The notes: generated from the sequence alone by a model not told the origin. A stretch of 64,000 nucleotides of DNA from Macrobrachium rosenbergii (GCF_040412425.1 NC_089742.1:71919006-71983005); one strand, 5' to 3'. Counted from the stretch's first letter, positions 10,863 to 23,256 are shown. A program made the numbers and translations.

Positions 10863-13135
10863 CCCTTAAATGCCGAGTGTCTATTTACAAGTGTCTACTG
10901 TATGCCGGCGGGGTTTGAGAGTTAGCGCCAAAGTGGAAAGAAAGTTTTTTTCAAAAAATCACAGCACGCTTAGTTTTCAAGATTAAGAGTTCATTTTTGG
11001 TTCCTTTTTTTGTCATTGCCTGAAGTTTAGTATGCAACCTTCAGAAATGAAAAAAATATCATTATCATATATAAATACTTGAATATATGACAGCACGAAA
11101 AAATATTTCATATATAATTGTATACAAATCGTGCTGTGAGCAAAACGGTTAAAGCTAATGAGTTATTTTTTTTCGTTGTATTGTACACTAAATTGCGATG
11201 ATTTTGGTATACTGTATAACAAATTGTAAAACGATCAAAGCAACACAGAGAAAATATTATCACAAAATGATGCATGAATTCGTAACGCGTGGACGTAAAA
11301 AAAACTTTTTTTTCAAAAATTCACCATAAATCGAACTACTGTGCTAGAGGCTTCCCGTTTGTTGCAAAATGAAGGTAAATGATTGAATATTACTAGAATG
11401 TAAGAGTTTTAGCTTACAATTGCAGTTTTCGACCATTTCGGTTGAGTTAAAGTTGACCGAGGGTCGAATTTTTTCTATTTATCATGACTTATATGAAAAT
11501 ATTTCAAGACTGATAAAAGCTATAAATATGAGTTATTTTTTGTTGTATTGTACATGAAATTGCGCACATTTTGATATATAAAACTTTATGTAACGGCCAA
11601 TAGAGAATGGTGCAAAAATTACAACAAAGTGACTAAAGAATTTCTGAGATGTTCGGCCGAGTTAAGCAAGGACGTAAGAAAAAAAGTTTTTTCAAAATTT
11701 CACCATAAATCGAAATATTGTAAGAGACTTCCAGTTTGTTGCAAAATGAAGGTAAATGATTGAATATTACTAGAATGTAAGAGTTTTAGCTTACAATTGC
11801 ATTTTTTCGACCATTTCTCGAGTCAAAGTTGACCAAGGTTGAAATTTTAGCACATAGTGATTTATATGAAAATATTTTTCAAAATTGATAAAAGCTACAA
11901 CCATGAGTTATTTTTTTTTGTATTCTACATGAAATTGCACACATTTTCATACATAAAAATTTATGTAACGGCTAATAGAAAATGGTGCAAAAATTACTAC
12001 AAAGCGACTAAAGAATTTCTCAGATTTTCAGCAGAGTTAGCTGATGCTTTCTAGTGAGAGAAGAAAGAAATTCGTGCATGCGCAGCTGGGTCACGCTTGT
12101 AAACAAAACAACAGCGTGATCCGTGAACTCAGCAGAGTTAGCGTACGCGGACGTAAGGAAAAAGTTTTTTTCAAAAATTCACCATAAATCGAAGTATTGT
12201 GCTAGAGACTTCCATTTGTTGCAAAATGAAGGTAAATGATTGAATATTACTAGAATGTAAGAGTTTTAGCTTACCATTGCAATTTTCAACCATTTCAGTC
12301 GAGTCAAAGTTGACCGAAGGTTGAAATTTTGGCACTTATCGTGATTTATAAGAAAATATGCCAAAATTGATAAAAGCTACAACCATTAATTATTTTTTGT
12401 TGTATTCTACATGAAATTGCACACATTTTCATATAAAAAAATTTATGTAACGGCTAATAGAAAACGGTGCAAAATTAAGACAAAGTGACTAAAGAATTTC
12501 TGAGATTTTCAGCAGAGTTAGGGCAGACGTAAGGAAAAAGTTTTTACAAAAATTCACCATAAATCAAAATATTGTTCTAGAGACTTCTCGTTTGTTGCAA
12601 AATGAAGGCAAATGATAGAATATTACTAGAATGTAAGAGTTTTAGCTTACAATTGCATTTTTCTACCATTTCGGGCGAGTCAAAGTTGACCGAAGGTTGA
12701 AATTTTGGCATTATCGCGATCTGCATGAAAATATTTCAAAATTGATAAAAGCTACAACCATGAGTTATTTTTTGTTGTATTCTACATGAAATTGCACACA
12801 TTTTCATATATAAAAATTTATGTAACGGCTAACAGAAAACGGTGCAAAAATTACGACAAAGTGACTAAAGAATTTCTGAGATTTTCAGCAGAGTTAGCTG
12901 ATGATTTCTAGTGGGTGAAGAAAGAAATTCGCGCATGCGTAGCTGGGTCATGCTAGTAAACAAAACAACAGCGTGATCCATGAACTTCCAGCATCCCTCA
13001 AGGCGCATGATTTAAAATTTTTCACAAACTAGGCCTGTAAGTATTTTTCCGCGAATATTCAAAAAAACTTTTTGTAGTCGACGTATTTTACGTCCACTCG
13101 GCACCCGACAGACAATTTTTGTCGATGTTAAAGAG
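10863..13135 (+). mobile_element. TTAA-flanked, CCC-ended element with internal tandem array (copy 1)
   Basis: Left terminus CCCTTAAATGCCGAG; reverse complement of the right end CTCTTTAACATCGAC, followed by TTAA at 13136-13139 (left flank ATAA, probably a mutated TTAA). A reverse-oriented copy at 23774-25974 has clean CCCTTAAACGCC termini. TTAA targets and CCC-starting termini are hallmarks of piggyBac-type transposition. No transposase ORF exists, so it would be non-autonomous. The interior is a tandem array (see next entry). It splits DIRS copy A: flanks 10862 and 13136 rejoin to match uninterrupted copy B near 15595-15630. Confidence 0.7.
11322..12990. repeat. ~375-380-bp tandem array inside TTAA element copy 1
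   Basis: The marker CACCATAAATCG/CACCATAAATCA recurs at 11322, 11701, 12180 and 12555 (spacings 379, 479, 375). Other shared blocks are GAATATTACTAGAATGTAAG, TTTTAGCTTAC, CAAAGTTGACCGA, GATAAAAGCTACAACCAT and ATTTATGTAACGGC. The 479-base unit carries an extra ~95-base block (12037-12135, with GCGCATGCGCAG-like sequence) that recurs at 12897-12990, so there is a higher-order period of about 860. Confidence 0.8.
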
Positions 13136-13139
13136 TTAA

Positions 13140-14079
13140 CAAAGCTGAAGTCAAATGTAAAGTAACACCCTTTGATGGTTTCGACAGAAAACTGCTTCGT
13201 GAACCTGAGATACTAGAAAAACTTAATCAGGATATCTATAAACTGAACAATGTTATTGATACAGCCCAACAATAGAGGGCATTCTCGACTTAAGGATGAA
13301 TCCCTGGCCACTCTTGAAAAGCCTCTTGCTTGTAAAAGACAGCTGATAATCTCCATGCCATCAGATGAAGAGTGTGGAAGTCTAATGGGATCTCCTCAAA
13401 TAAGACTGTCTGAAAAGATCTTTCCTGAACAGCAGAAGACAGAACATCTACCACCAAGAGAGGAAGTTCAAGAAACCATTCTCTTCACGGCCACCAAAAA
13501 GCGATCAAAATCATCCTTGTGTTCTGCAAAGACTGCAACTTGCTGGGCATTTCCCTAAAAACAGCATACAGAGGAAAACTGTAAAGGTCTAGACTCGACC
13601 ACTCTTTAAAGAAGGGCATCGACTGCCCATGCGTGATGATCCCGGCATGTAGGGCAGTAAACTGTGTGTTGCTTTGGGCAGTCGTGAACATATTGATGTT
13701 TGGGTCTGCCAAAAGGTTCCACAACTTTTGGCAGACCTGTGGATGAAAGGACCATTCTGACAAAAGACCTTGCCCTTTTCTTCTGAGTTGGTCTGTGATA
13801 ACAGTGTTTTTCCCTGGGACAAAATAAGGTATAAGTAAAAGAATAATATTCCTGGACTCTTTCCAAAGGAGAGGGAAGTCTCTTTGCGAGCCAGAACAGA
13901 TCTCTCAATTTGTGCATCCTTGCCTCCGTATATAAGAATGAGAGGTTGAATTGTTGGAATAGACTGCAATCATCTTGTCGCAGACTAGATGTTCCACTTG
14001 CGTAAGACCCTTCCAAATTGCCAAAAGTTCTACTCATAGGTTGTTTATAAGAAGCAACTTGCTGTTGTTTACAGTCCAC
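13140..14079 (-). pseudogene. DIRS-like RNase H to recombinase N-terminus, copy A
   Basis: Minus-strand frames from 14079 downward carry, with several shifts, EWSFHPQVCQKLWNLLADPN, INMFTTAQSN, HHAWAVDAL and SSLDLYSFPLYAVFREM. This matches the DIRS/Ngaro RNase H signature EWxLHPxVFxxL...P-x-(V/I)DLFAT...DPxAxAVDAF...LDxYAFPP. After it comes IPLDFHTLHLTAWRLS and a block like the start of the tyrosine-recombinase domain (ILIKFF-YL-FTKQFSV, element end near 13150). Reverse transcriptase proper is not readable. Multiple breaks; non-functional. Confidence 0.65.
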
Positions 14080-14194
14080 CTCCCTGACACCAAATGTTTC
14101 TCATAATGGCTCCCCAATCTGCCCATGAGACATCTGAGGACAATGTGAGGTCTTGGATCTTGAGGTCTAGAAGCAGACCCATCAAAATTCTCTT

Positions 14195-14510
14195 AATGGT
14201 GGTAGAAAATGAAAATTTTTATGATAAAATTAATTATTTGGATACTTACCTACTGTTAAAGTTGCCTTATATCTTTGCGCCATTAGGTGTGTGATAAGCA
14301 TTCAAAATAAAACAAAATAAACAGAATAAAACTTGGCTAACCCATTAAGACTGTCTCTCCTGTTTCCCACCAGGTGGCGCTGGAATGTTTACGTTTTTGT
14401 CAGAATTTTTCATGACCACTCTCTAAGATGTGAACAGGCTGGGTGGGTTTCAACTTTAACAGTAGGAAAGTACCCAAATAATTAATTCTATCATTAAAAT
14501 TTTCATTATT
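14195..14510. repeat. Inverted-repeat segment within DIRS-like copy B
   Basis: GAAAATGAAAATTTTTATGA...TTATTTGGATACTTACCTACTG near 14205-14250 is repeated in reverse at about 14456-14503 (CAGTAGGAAAGTACCCAAATAATT...ATCATTAAAATTTTCATT). A third, direct copy of TTATTTGG-AT-CTTACCTACTGTTGAAGTTAGC follows at 14505. The same arrangement occurs at 9293-9620. It could be a terminal or internal complementary region of a DIRS-type element, or a separate foldback element. Confidence 0.5.
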
Positions 14511-16570
14511 TGGAATCTTACCTACTGTTGAAGTTAGCTGACTATCACACTGAATGAGGATGGTGTCTTAGTGCAGCCAGAGAAACAATTGTTCAGCAAG
14601 CAAACTATAAGCTGTTTAATGAGGGGGGAAAAAGCTTCTCAACATTCCTGCCAGTTGTGTGAATCATACTGGCAAATACTGTCACCAAACGTCGGAACCA
14701 CAATAGGGTGTAAGGCCCTCATAGCAAGACTTGTCAGAGGATACTTAGAGGGGAAAAAGGACTCTATCTCATAGAGTACTATTGATTCCTGTGCCCGAGT
14801 TGAAAGCCCATAACCAACAGTACAAAACTAAAGACAACCACCACCTTTGTATATGAAGGTGCACTCCTATACACCAATGTGTACTTTCTTGCTCCCAAAA
14901 TTCAATAGCAGAATTTCCTAGAAACTAGCAATAAGAAAGAAAGCAAGGTTACAGTACTATTAAATTTGGTTCAGGATAAAACGTCCTCGGCGCAACAATA
15001 TGACTGAGGGCTTTACACGAATCATACTAAATTTGAACGTTTCGCAAATAGTATGAGACAAAAACAGTTACATCTCCCCTGAGCTGCACTGACAACCTTC
15101 TCTAGTTAAAGGTTCTAAAGGAAATAAAGATGTGTTTACAGACAGAAGCCATCAGGCTCATCTTAAAAAATGGTAAAAGCATTGACTTATGATTTCTTGG
15201 TCAAAAGAGTGTTTGGCTTCCTAACACTATGGTATAAATTCTTAACTCCTCCTCTTAAAGGTTTAAGTCTGTCCAGGTAAACCCTAAAGAATTCTAACTG
15301 GACATAACAAAGCTACTTCTTCATTGCCTACCAAGGCAGTTAAATTAGGCACTGCCAGAAATTGAGAAGGGCTTCCACTTCTAGACAGAGGTTGCCACTA
15401 AAACAAAGCCCACATACAAAAAAGGGCCTGAAGCTCACTAATGCACTTTGCCGCAGCTAGAGCTAAAAGAAAAGTGTCTTCAACATTCTTAAGTGATGCC
15501 TTGTCAAAAGGCTAAAACTGGGGTAATGTTAAAATCTTAAGGATTAAATCCAAATTTCATAATACAAAAGACTGAAAACCTCTTCAAGACTATACTCTAG
15601 TCAGTATGATGCAGAACTGAATACATTGTAAAGTGACATCCTTTGATTGCTGGACAGAAAACTGCTTTGTATAACTGAGATACTGGCAGAACTTAATCAG
15701 GATATGAAACGGGTGCTGGATATCACTCTGGACAAGCACCAAGATCAATAAACTGACCACTGTTACTGATACACAGCCTAACAGTGGAGGGCCTTCTAGA
15801 CTTGAGGATTGCCTCCTTGGCCACTTGAGAAACACCCTTAGCTCATAACAGACACCTGACAACCTCCACACAGTCAGATGAAGCATGTGGAAGTTTGATG
15901 GGATCTTTTCAAATAAGACTTGTCTGTTAGAGATCTTTCCTGAACAGAATAAGACGAAGAACATCTACAGCCAGGAAAGGAAGTTAGGAAACCCTTCCCA
16001 TTAGGGCCACCAATAAACTATCAAAATCATCATTGTGTTCTGCAAAGCTTGCAGCTTGTTGAGTATTTCCTCAAAACAGCAAAACAAGAGGAAGCACAAG
16101 AAGGTCTAAATTTGACCATTCTTCTAGAAAGGCATCAACTGCCCATGCCTGAGGAACCTGGCATAGAGGGCAGTACTCTTGGAGTGTGGCAGTCGCAAAC
16201 AGATTGGTGTTTGGGTCTCCCCAAAGGTTCCACAAATTCTGGCAAACCTAATGAAGAGGGGACTACCTAACCGAAGACCTTACCCTTTCCCTGCTGTGTT
16301 GGGTCTTCAATAATAATGTTTCTCCCTAGGACAAAATGAGGCAAAGGAATGATGTTCCTGTACTCTGAACAAAGGAGAAGGAAGTTTCTTTGCTAGCCTG
16401 AATAAATCTCTTGATCTGTCTCTCCTTTTCTTCTTATGTATGAATCAAAATGTTGAAATGTCGGAAAAGACTGCAATTATATTGTCTCTGACTATATGTT
16501 CTACTTGTGTAAAACAACTCCAAACTGCCAAAGCTCTAGGTTGTTTACCATCCAACTCCCTGACATCAAA
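14200..16570 (-). mobile_element. DIRS-like retroelement copy B
   Basis: A second, uninterrupted direct copy of the segment present at 9290-10862 plus 13136-14190. The homologous order is kept throughout, so the two copies lie head-to-tail with the junction near 14190. Coding relics are on the minus strand (15590-16300). No complete ORF. Confidence 0.6.
15590..16300 (-). pseudogene. DIRS-like RNase H and recombinase N-terminus, copy B
   Basis: From about 16240 downward the minus strand reads NLFATATLQEYCPLCQVPQA then WAVDAFLEEWSNLDLLVLP before a stop: an RNase H end of the DIRS type with fewer changes than copy A. A frame from 15964 to 15590 carries PSNFHMLHLTVWRLSGVCYE and LIKFCQYLSYTKQFSV, resembling the linker and the core-binding start of a tyrosine recombinase (LH-x-W-x-LSG ... 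FL-YL-x-x-K-x-LS). The catalytic Arg/Tyr region is not readable. Confidence 0.65.
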
Positions 16571-17543
16571 TGTTTCTCAGAATGCCTCCCCCCCCCTCTC
16601 CAACAACCATCTGCCTCCAACCACCCCTTCTCCATACTGGCTACTGCTCACCTAATTTCCTAATTAACTTGATTTTGGAAACGTCTTTACTTATGACCAG
16701 CTGCCATGTTGCATGTGCTGGAGCTACCTTAATTTATCTCAACTCATCCCCAAGCCTTCAGCTGAACTAGGCCTTTTAAAGAATTTTTCATATTGTGCAT
16801 GACATTAGAATTGATAGCAGTCCTCTCTCTTTTCGCAGAGAGGTTGAGTGAAGCTGTATCGAACCACTGTTCCCAGCACACGTGCCCATATCTCAGCTCT
16901 TCCAGAAGAGCTTTGCTATGTGTAAATTCATGTCCATGCTTGTATCACAGTAATTAATTCAAATGTAGTGTAAATATGTGTATTAATTTGTCCCCAAGTC
17001 TAATTCCTACTCCCAAGTGATAATTTTCCCTTTAGTTTTGTTTGTGTATAAGGCTCTATTTGTTGCAATATGGTAAGGAATGAGCGGGTAAGCTAACCCA
17101 CATCCTTAAACATAACAAGAGTCAACCTTCCCAGTGATTTCTGTAGGATCTCTAGTAATTAGCTTAATTAATCACTGCTAGGCTACTCTTGCTGAAGCGA
17201 GACAAATCATTTAACATAAAAGTTTTTTTAGGAAAGTAGCTTTGGAACAGTGTACACAACAGCAGCATTTATTTTTAAAACTTGTGTTTGCATGTTCGTA
17301 TTTCTCACTATTATCATTGATGGTATGCTGACTATTTTGCGCTGATCAGTGAGCTAAGATTGTATGTTATTTTAGCCTATGTAGGGCGATTCCCTCACAT
17401 GTTCTGAGGGTTGCATGTTATTTAGCAATAGATAGGTAAAGCTGTAGGCTAGCTAGTCTTTGTGTTACGATCAGCAAGATTAAAAAAAAGAAAAATCGAA
17501 GGATAAGCGAGCGTAGTCCTTCCGTTACCTTAGTGCATATGTA
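16571..17543. other. No recognisable gene
   Basis: Ordinary AT-rich sequence with an ATTTGTCCCCAAGTC-type unique character. No ORF, splice-supported exon or repeat termini seen. A TTTATT at about 17265 would be an AATAAA on the minus strand, compatible with but not proof of a poly(A) site for the zinc-finger gene. Confidence 0.4.
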
Positions 17544-17620
17544 TCAGTTTGTACATAAGGTAAACCATGTGTTTCCAGAAGACAGTTCAGCACAACCTTT
17601 AAGAATGAGATAAGTGCACC
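17544..17620 (-). CDS. Weak candidate last exon of the zinc-finger gene
   Basis: On the minus strand a pyrimidine-rich tract ends TTTCAG at 17621-17622 and the following 77 bases give the two nucleotides needed to complete the codon split after 18391, then 24 codons (CTYLILKGCAELSSGN...) and TGA at 17546-17544. Phase and acceptor fit, but an open stretch this short is expected by chance and there is no domain. Transcript evidence would decide. Confidence 0.2.
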
Positions 17621-18390
17621 CTGAAAGTCTAAGGAGGTGTAATGTTATATATAAGACAATCATACAAAACAATCAACAAAAACCATGAGGTTTCATTTTT
17701 ACTATCCAGAACACATTATAATCAGTTCCATTCTTCTTTGTGCATTTATATTTTTTCAACACTTCGCTGCTTCTGAAGTAATTACTTACCTACTGTGATG
17801 AGCTTCCCTGGTCTACTATATGTAATATTGTTGAGTTCTCGCAACTTTCCATCTTTCCTTGCCTTCCTTTAAATATTATCCTGTTTTCCTATATACTACA
17901 TATGCCTAAATATTTCAAAGGAACTGGTATGTTAGTCTCTCTAACTAGAAAAAGCTTAAATCTATCACTTCCAATTCAATTATTGCAGCATTTTCAGTAT
18001 TATGTCCTAGGTAAAAACTTCAGTAACTAACATTTCCCCTTGTGTACCATAAACATTGAAAAAATGGTTTACAACATTTGAGCATACTATTTATGATCTT
18101 TTATTTGAATAAACAAGGCAGCCATTTTATAAAGAGCTCAGAGTCACAAACCTCTTGACTAGAAACTTAACAAGAAAACCAACCACAGTCCAGCACAAAA
18201 TGATAAAGTGCTCATTACTGTAAAAATCAACTGAAATTAAATGTGTTTGCATATGCTTATAAAGTGTTGCAATAATGCAGATACAGGGTATCAGTATAAA
18301 ATGTGAAGTCATTAAGCACAGCAATGCACAACACCCTTAACACAACATCAAATAACAAGGAAATAGAGTAAATTCAAAACCCATCTCTAC
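17621..18390. other. Intron-like or intergenic, nothing recognised
   Basis: Unique AT-rich sequence directly downstream (minus strand) of a zinc-finger gene exon. The donor of that exon (GTAGAG, 18390-18385) opens into it. No ORF or repeat was supported. Confidence 0.4.
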
Positions 18391-18535
18391 CTGTGTGACT
18401 GGATAATTCTTGAGCTGATGAAAGACGGGTAGCAACAGGTGACTTGGTTGGTGTCTGATGGCTATCTTGATCACTGCCACCTTTATCTTGCCATAGTTTT
18501 ATCAATTTTTCTTGGTGACTTATAACACTCTCAAC
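18391..18535 (-). CDS. C2H2 zinc-finger gene, exon (last one identified with confidence)
   Basis: 145 bases, phase 0 at the start and one base over at the end. Acceptor TTTTTTTGCAG (18536-18537 complement) and donor GTAGAG. It encodes VESVISHQEKLIKLWQDKGG followed by a polar Ser/Thr/Gln-rich stretch (DQDSHQTPTKSPVATRLSSA). No finger; probably an unstructured C-terminal segment. It follows exon 19399-19264 in phase (GAG GCT TGG | GTT GAG). Confidence 0.75.
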
Positions 18536-19263
18536 CTGCAAAAAAACAATTAAATAAAATCTTATATTATCCTACTACTCTTCCTCACCCTCTCCTGAAA
18601 ATACCTATAAACTTATAAATACACCAAATGCCTCAATACATCCTGTTTACTTCTTAAGGAAGTGAATGTCCTAGCACTGTATCACTTCAATACCTATTTT
18701 CTAGCATAAAAAAGGATTTATACTCTAAATAAACTGTGACATCTAGAATAAACATTACCCAAAACACTGTATGTAATAAAAATAAGTGCCCAGCATCAAT
18801 ATTCAAGAAATATATTAACTTCATTAAAATGACAAACTACATTCAATAGTTTATGCCATCAAATGTTTCAAGTTGATACAAAGACCTAGACAGTAGTTTA
18901 ATACTGATGATTACAGCATTAATTAGTCCATATTAAAATGAGTAAGTAAAAAATTCACATGAAGTAGAAAAACAATATAATTAAACAATCCACAAAACAG
19001 AAGCAAACAAAATTATGCAGTTAGGTAAATCCTTTTCCTCCTGATTTTGATCTCAAAATGAATCCCTTCATGTTTCCCTTTGTATACTGAACATTTAGTT
19101 TCTTTCCCCTTGCACTGACCCCAGGTATTCATAAATACCTCTATGCCTGGACTGAGGACCAAGTAGTGGGTTAGAATGAATAAGGTTGCAATGAGAAGAT
19201 TATAGTACAAGTGACAAAGAATTCTACATAAAAGTAACAGATATGCAATATACAAATTCATAC
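18536..19263 (-). other. Intron of the zinc-finger gene
   Basis: 728-base intron with GTATGA donor (after 19264) and TTTGCAG acceptor (before 18535). Plain AT-rich sequence with no repeat recognised. Confidence 0.65.
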
Positions 19264-19399
19264 CCAAGCCTCCTTATCGTCTTCAACTGGTAGATTAAGA
19301 TAAGAGTCACTTGTAAAGGATGAGTGATGAGTCTTCGTATAATGCCGCTGGAGGTTTGGAAGCAGAGCATTGCTAACACCACACTCAACACATTGATAC
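19264..19399 (-). CDS. C2H2 zinc-finger gene, finger exon
   Basis: 136 bases. The acceptor AAAG (19400-19401 complement) is followed by G, which completes an Arg codon begun in the previous exon. It then encodes the finger YQCVECGVSNALLPNLQRHY ending TKTHH (C-x2-C-x12-H-x4-H), then SSFTSDSYLNLPVEDDKEAW. The donor is GTATGA. Intron position just before the first Cys and phase are the same as in exon 51021-50871. Confidence 0.85.
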
Positions 19400-19935
19400 C
19401 TTTAATTATAGAAGCAAATACTATGTTAAAATCAGGGTTAAGTAAATGATGCATAATTTCAGTTTGTAACTTATACCATTTGCTCAAAATTATATTAAAT
19501 TTTCTCACAACAGACAAATAAATCATTTCTGGTAAAAATAGATTGCACTACTATCGTAAACATGAGGTCACAGAAAAAATATAAAAGAGTATGGAGAGCA
19601 CTTCCTACTTTTGACAAAACTTAATCAACAAAGTGTATAAAACATGAACTATTTAGAAATCAATAATTAAAGAGATCACTTTGGCAATTAAATTATTGTA
19701 CATATAGTAATTTAACAATATGACCAGTGAAACTAAATTTAACAATATGATCAGTGAACTATGAGGACTTCACTTGAAAATCCAATCTAAAAAACACTGT
19801 GACTCAAAATGGAAAAGATGATTTCAATTCAATGCTAAAAGCTAGTGATAAAAATTAAATAACATACAAATGCTACCAACAGTATATTCGGCACTGTCAA
19901 TAGTGTCTTTAAAAGTACATTCATAATTGTCAAAA
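19400..19935. other. Intron sequence, nothing recognised
   Basis: AT-rich, with a short local duplication near 19710-19755 (TTTAACAATATGA-CAGTGAA twice). No ORF support. Confidence 0.5.
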
Positions 19936-19939
19936 TTGG

Positions 19940-22150
19940 CTTACTGTCAGCTTTTCCCATTTTGTGTTACTCTTGGAATAAGCTCTGCCCACTATTCTTT
20001 GTCCTGTACACTCTATGCCAGATATCCCATAATGCATAGATCTTTGTCTATCTACATTTCCATGATTTCCTGCACTTTCCTATAGGTCTTTGTTCTGCTA
20101 CTGCCATATCTGGTGCTTTCCTGATAAACAGTTCCCTATCTTTTTTCACAACATTCTAAAGCATCTCAAGAGCTCACTCTAGTCTCCAGCTGCTGGGTAC
20201 TGCTCTTTCAACTACTTCATTTGTAATATGATCTTCCCAATGCACTCTAGCCATGATTCTATTATTTTACAAGAACACCTTATCTAAATCTCCATTTACT
20301 TTGTCAGTGCCTATGCTTCCAATGAATAGAATAGTAGAGGCCCTAAATAAACATCTGCTTGTGTTACTACTGAAATAATTTAATTCAGAAGTAATATAGT
20401 TCCGTCTATTTCAAGCTAAATGTGCCCACTCTTTTTCTTACTATCCATTCATTAAAAATTATAGTAAACAGACCACTTTGCCAACTTATTTAGCTCTCAC
20501 AGGGTTGGCCCAAATATTGCCGTTTAAAACCCTGCTTCACAGTCTCAAAATAACAGAATTTCTTACATAAATTTTGCAACCCCGTGCATCTGATGACACC
20601 ATTGTTATATCTGGTACACAGTATCCATTTCTAACACCTCTTCCTCCAATTCTGCTAAAACCATGACATGACACTTGTATAAAGCAGCTCCAAAGGGCCT
20701 CCTTTTCTTCACTAGTCCATAGCTTCCTACATTACTATGATAAACACACAAAGAGCTCAGGCCTTCATGGCCACCAGCATTTATCTCAAATTCTTCTGAT
20801 ACTCCTTCATGGTCTTCTAATACTCCAATATGGTATCCTCTGCCCTCAAAATCCCAACCTATTGTTTACCTTGGTACTCTGTCAAATGCCTTCCCAGGAT
20901 CAACAAATTTGTGTTCTTATCTCTTCTTTTTTTTTTAAGGTATTTCTGCAGATGCCTGATGATCATTATATGGCCATACTACTTTCCTCCAGAGCTTTCT
21001 CTAATAGATTTGTATTTCAAGTCCTAGGAATCTTATTCTATAATTTCCATAATTTTCCCATCTTCTGGTCCAATCTCTTCATATGTCAGGTTTTCATAGT
21101 TTCAATCTTATCAGTAATTGATCTTCCTGATGATTTTATCAAATTGCTTTTTATTCAGAATAGTCCCCAGACTTGCATCTTCCTGAGGGCTCTTTCGACT
21201 CTTTCAAATGTTATATTCTCTATTGAATCCTCTATCCTGACAATATCATCAAATTCATACTCCTCTTCTCCATTCAGAAGATTTTCAAAATAGCACCTCA
21301 AGTGTTCCTGTATCTTTTAATTTTCAGTTTCAATTTCTGCGTAATTATCTTTGCCACTTTTACATCAATTGCATGTTTTTTTTTTTCTCCTTTACAATCA
21401 TGAATATTTTCTTGCCCACTCAGCTATACCAATATTTTCACTCCATTTAGCATGAAGGCTCTCTTCTCTTCAATTGTCCTTGGAAATCCTGATTCCACCA
21501 TGAAGTCACTCTTTCTCTATATCCCTTTCCCAATGTGACACCACATACAACTATGGCTGTCTTTTGCATGCTTTCTTTAGGGAGTGTCCACTGACCACTT
21601 TTTTATATTTTCTAACACATCTTTGATTCTCCATTTATAATTCAATTCCTAGTTTCCATGTTTTTTTTTTTCATTTACTATTGTCCCATCAAACCAGAAA
21701 GCAGCAATTCATGGTGTGTTAACCATGTCTTACCTGGTACTACAATGGTAGAATCTTTTCTTTTGCAACACCTATACTTATCATAATAAAATCAATCTGT
21801 ATTTCAGCTTGTCACTTTTGCATGCAATCAACTTCTCTTTGGGCTTCCTTAACACTGTGCTTAGCAATTTCAATCCTTAGCTTTTGGAAGAATTCCAGTG
21901 CTGCTTCTCCTTGCTGATTTCTTTCTCCTAGACAACATTCTTTGCAATACATATCCTCAAAACCAACTTGCTCTATTCTTGTGTGGTCACAACGGGCCCC
22001 CTCCTAACAGCATTCCCTGACTGTAGCACCTCTGTCACTGCATCTGATAACCCTTAACAAAATTCTTGAATCTCATCTTGTCTTTCTGACTGTGGTGAGT
22101 AACTTGATACAACATGAATTACCTCCTCTTTTAAGAACATCATCATGCAC
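19940..22150 (-). pseudogene. Degenerate LINE (endonuclease plus reverse transcriptase), RTE-like or related clade
   Basis: Minus-strand pieces in the expected order. Near 22130: EVIHVVSSYSPQSERQDEI, resembling the APE endonuclease motif (I-x-V-x-x-YAPQSG). Near 21300-21150: LLNGEEEYEFDDIVRIED and ERALRKMQVWG, the EN-RT linker. Near 20910-20870: HKFVDPGKAFDRVP, RT motif A (FVDLEKAFDRVP). Near 20130-20000: RPIGKCRKSWK, the C-terminal (R)PxGRPRKxW block. Frameshifts and stops throughout; no complete domain. It lies in an intron of the zinc-finger gene, same strand. Clade assignment is tentative. Confidence 0.6.
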
Positions 22151-22571
22151 CACACAACATGGATTACCTTCTGTTTTGTCATCATCTTCATCTTGCACCA
22201 ATACAGTAGTTAATATAAAAAGATCACCATTATGTGTCTACAGACATAATACACAAATTCACATCTGAAAATATTTTTTAGCAAGCTTTGCAAGTTGATG
22301 GGAAGTCATATGTATCCTGTTGTGCTAAAACAACAACGCATTGTAATGTAAACAATAAGAATCTTAACAATAATCCAAAGCTTAATACAAACTAACCCAA
22401 TTTTAAATACAAATAAAACATAAAAGACTAAGACTCTTCTCAGGACAGTAACTATAAAACACTTCACTTATTTTCAATGCAATCATGTGTACCTAAAATC
22501 CTAAAGCACAAATTCTTAGAGGAAAAAAGAAAAGGAATGGATAAAATCAAAACAAACAAGTGTGTACTTAC
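22151..22571. other. Intron sequence, nothing recognised
   Basis: AT-rich sequence between the LINE relic and the donor of exon 22702-22572. No ORF or repeat support. Confidence 0.5.
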
Positions 22572-22702
22572 CTATCATAATCTGCCTCTCTACAAAGATG
22601 TGAACGGAAAGTTGAAACACAGGCTGTCTTGAAAGATCCGCACACAGGACAAACATATTCTCCTTTGCTAGGTGAACCCGTTGCTGTATTTTTCAACCAT
22701 GT
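22572..22702 (-). CDS. C2H2 zinc-finger gene, finger exon after the 27.4-kb intron
   Basis: 131 bases, starting in phase 0 after acceptor TACTTTTCAG and ending two bases into an Arg codon at donor GTAAGT. It encodes TWLKNTATGSPSKGE then a finger-like YVCPVCGSFKTACVSTFRSH with LC after the His (C2HC variant: C-x2-C-x12-H-x1-C). It joins in phase to exon 50234-50079 upstream (GTC AAA AAG | ACA TGG) and to 19399-19264 downstream (GAT AG | G TAT CAA TGT). A hAT element begins only 58 bases upstream of this exon's 3' splice site. Confidence 0.8.
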
Positions 22703-23256
22703 CTGAAAAGTATTTTTCATCAAGCAGAAGCAGAAACACACAATCCCTAATGTACTAATACAACGTTTCTCAACCGTGCACCAATGGACGTGGCTCTAGT
22801 CTCAGCCAAGCCTTTGTCTTTAGATATTTTAAATTGGATGCTGATTTCCTCCATCTTTAAGAAGGAATGGATAATCCTTTCCCTTTTCCCATCCTCAAAG
22901 GATTTAAATCGATCATTATCGCCCTCTCTCTCTCTCTCTCTCTCGTGGATGGTTGTTCCAAGATTTTACCTCAATGTTAGAATTAACGTTGAGATTAAAT
23001 CTTTACTAATGCTGAACTAAGAGGGACAACCTAGAAAGAGAATGTTTGTCTTATGCCAACAGGTCAAAATGGGTTTATGATTACTGGTGATGACCTGCTC
23101 TCTTTATTCTACTTAAATACAAAGACATCTGCAATTGTGGCCAGTCACTCAGCCATTCAGTGGGTACCCAGACACTGCTACACTACTTTCCAAAGTTCTC
23201 GTTCAGGAAACTCAGTGAATTGTAATAATAAAAACAAAAACTGACTACCCCATACA

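Noticed and set aside
11857..12054. Open frames within the ~380-bp arrays
   Set aside because: They recur only because the units recur, are not kept open in all units, and have no start context or motif.
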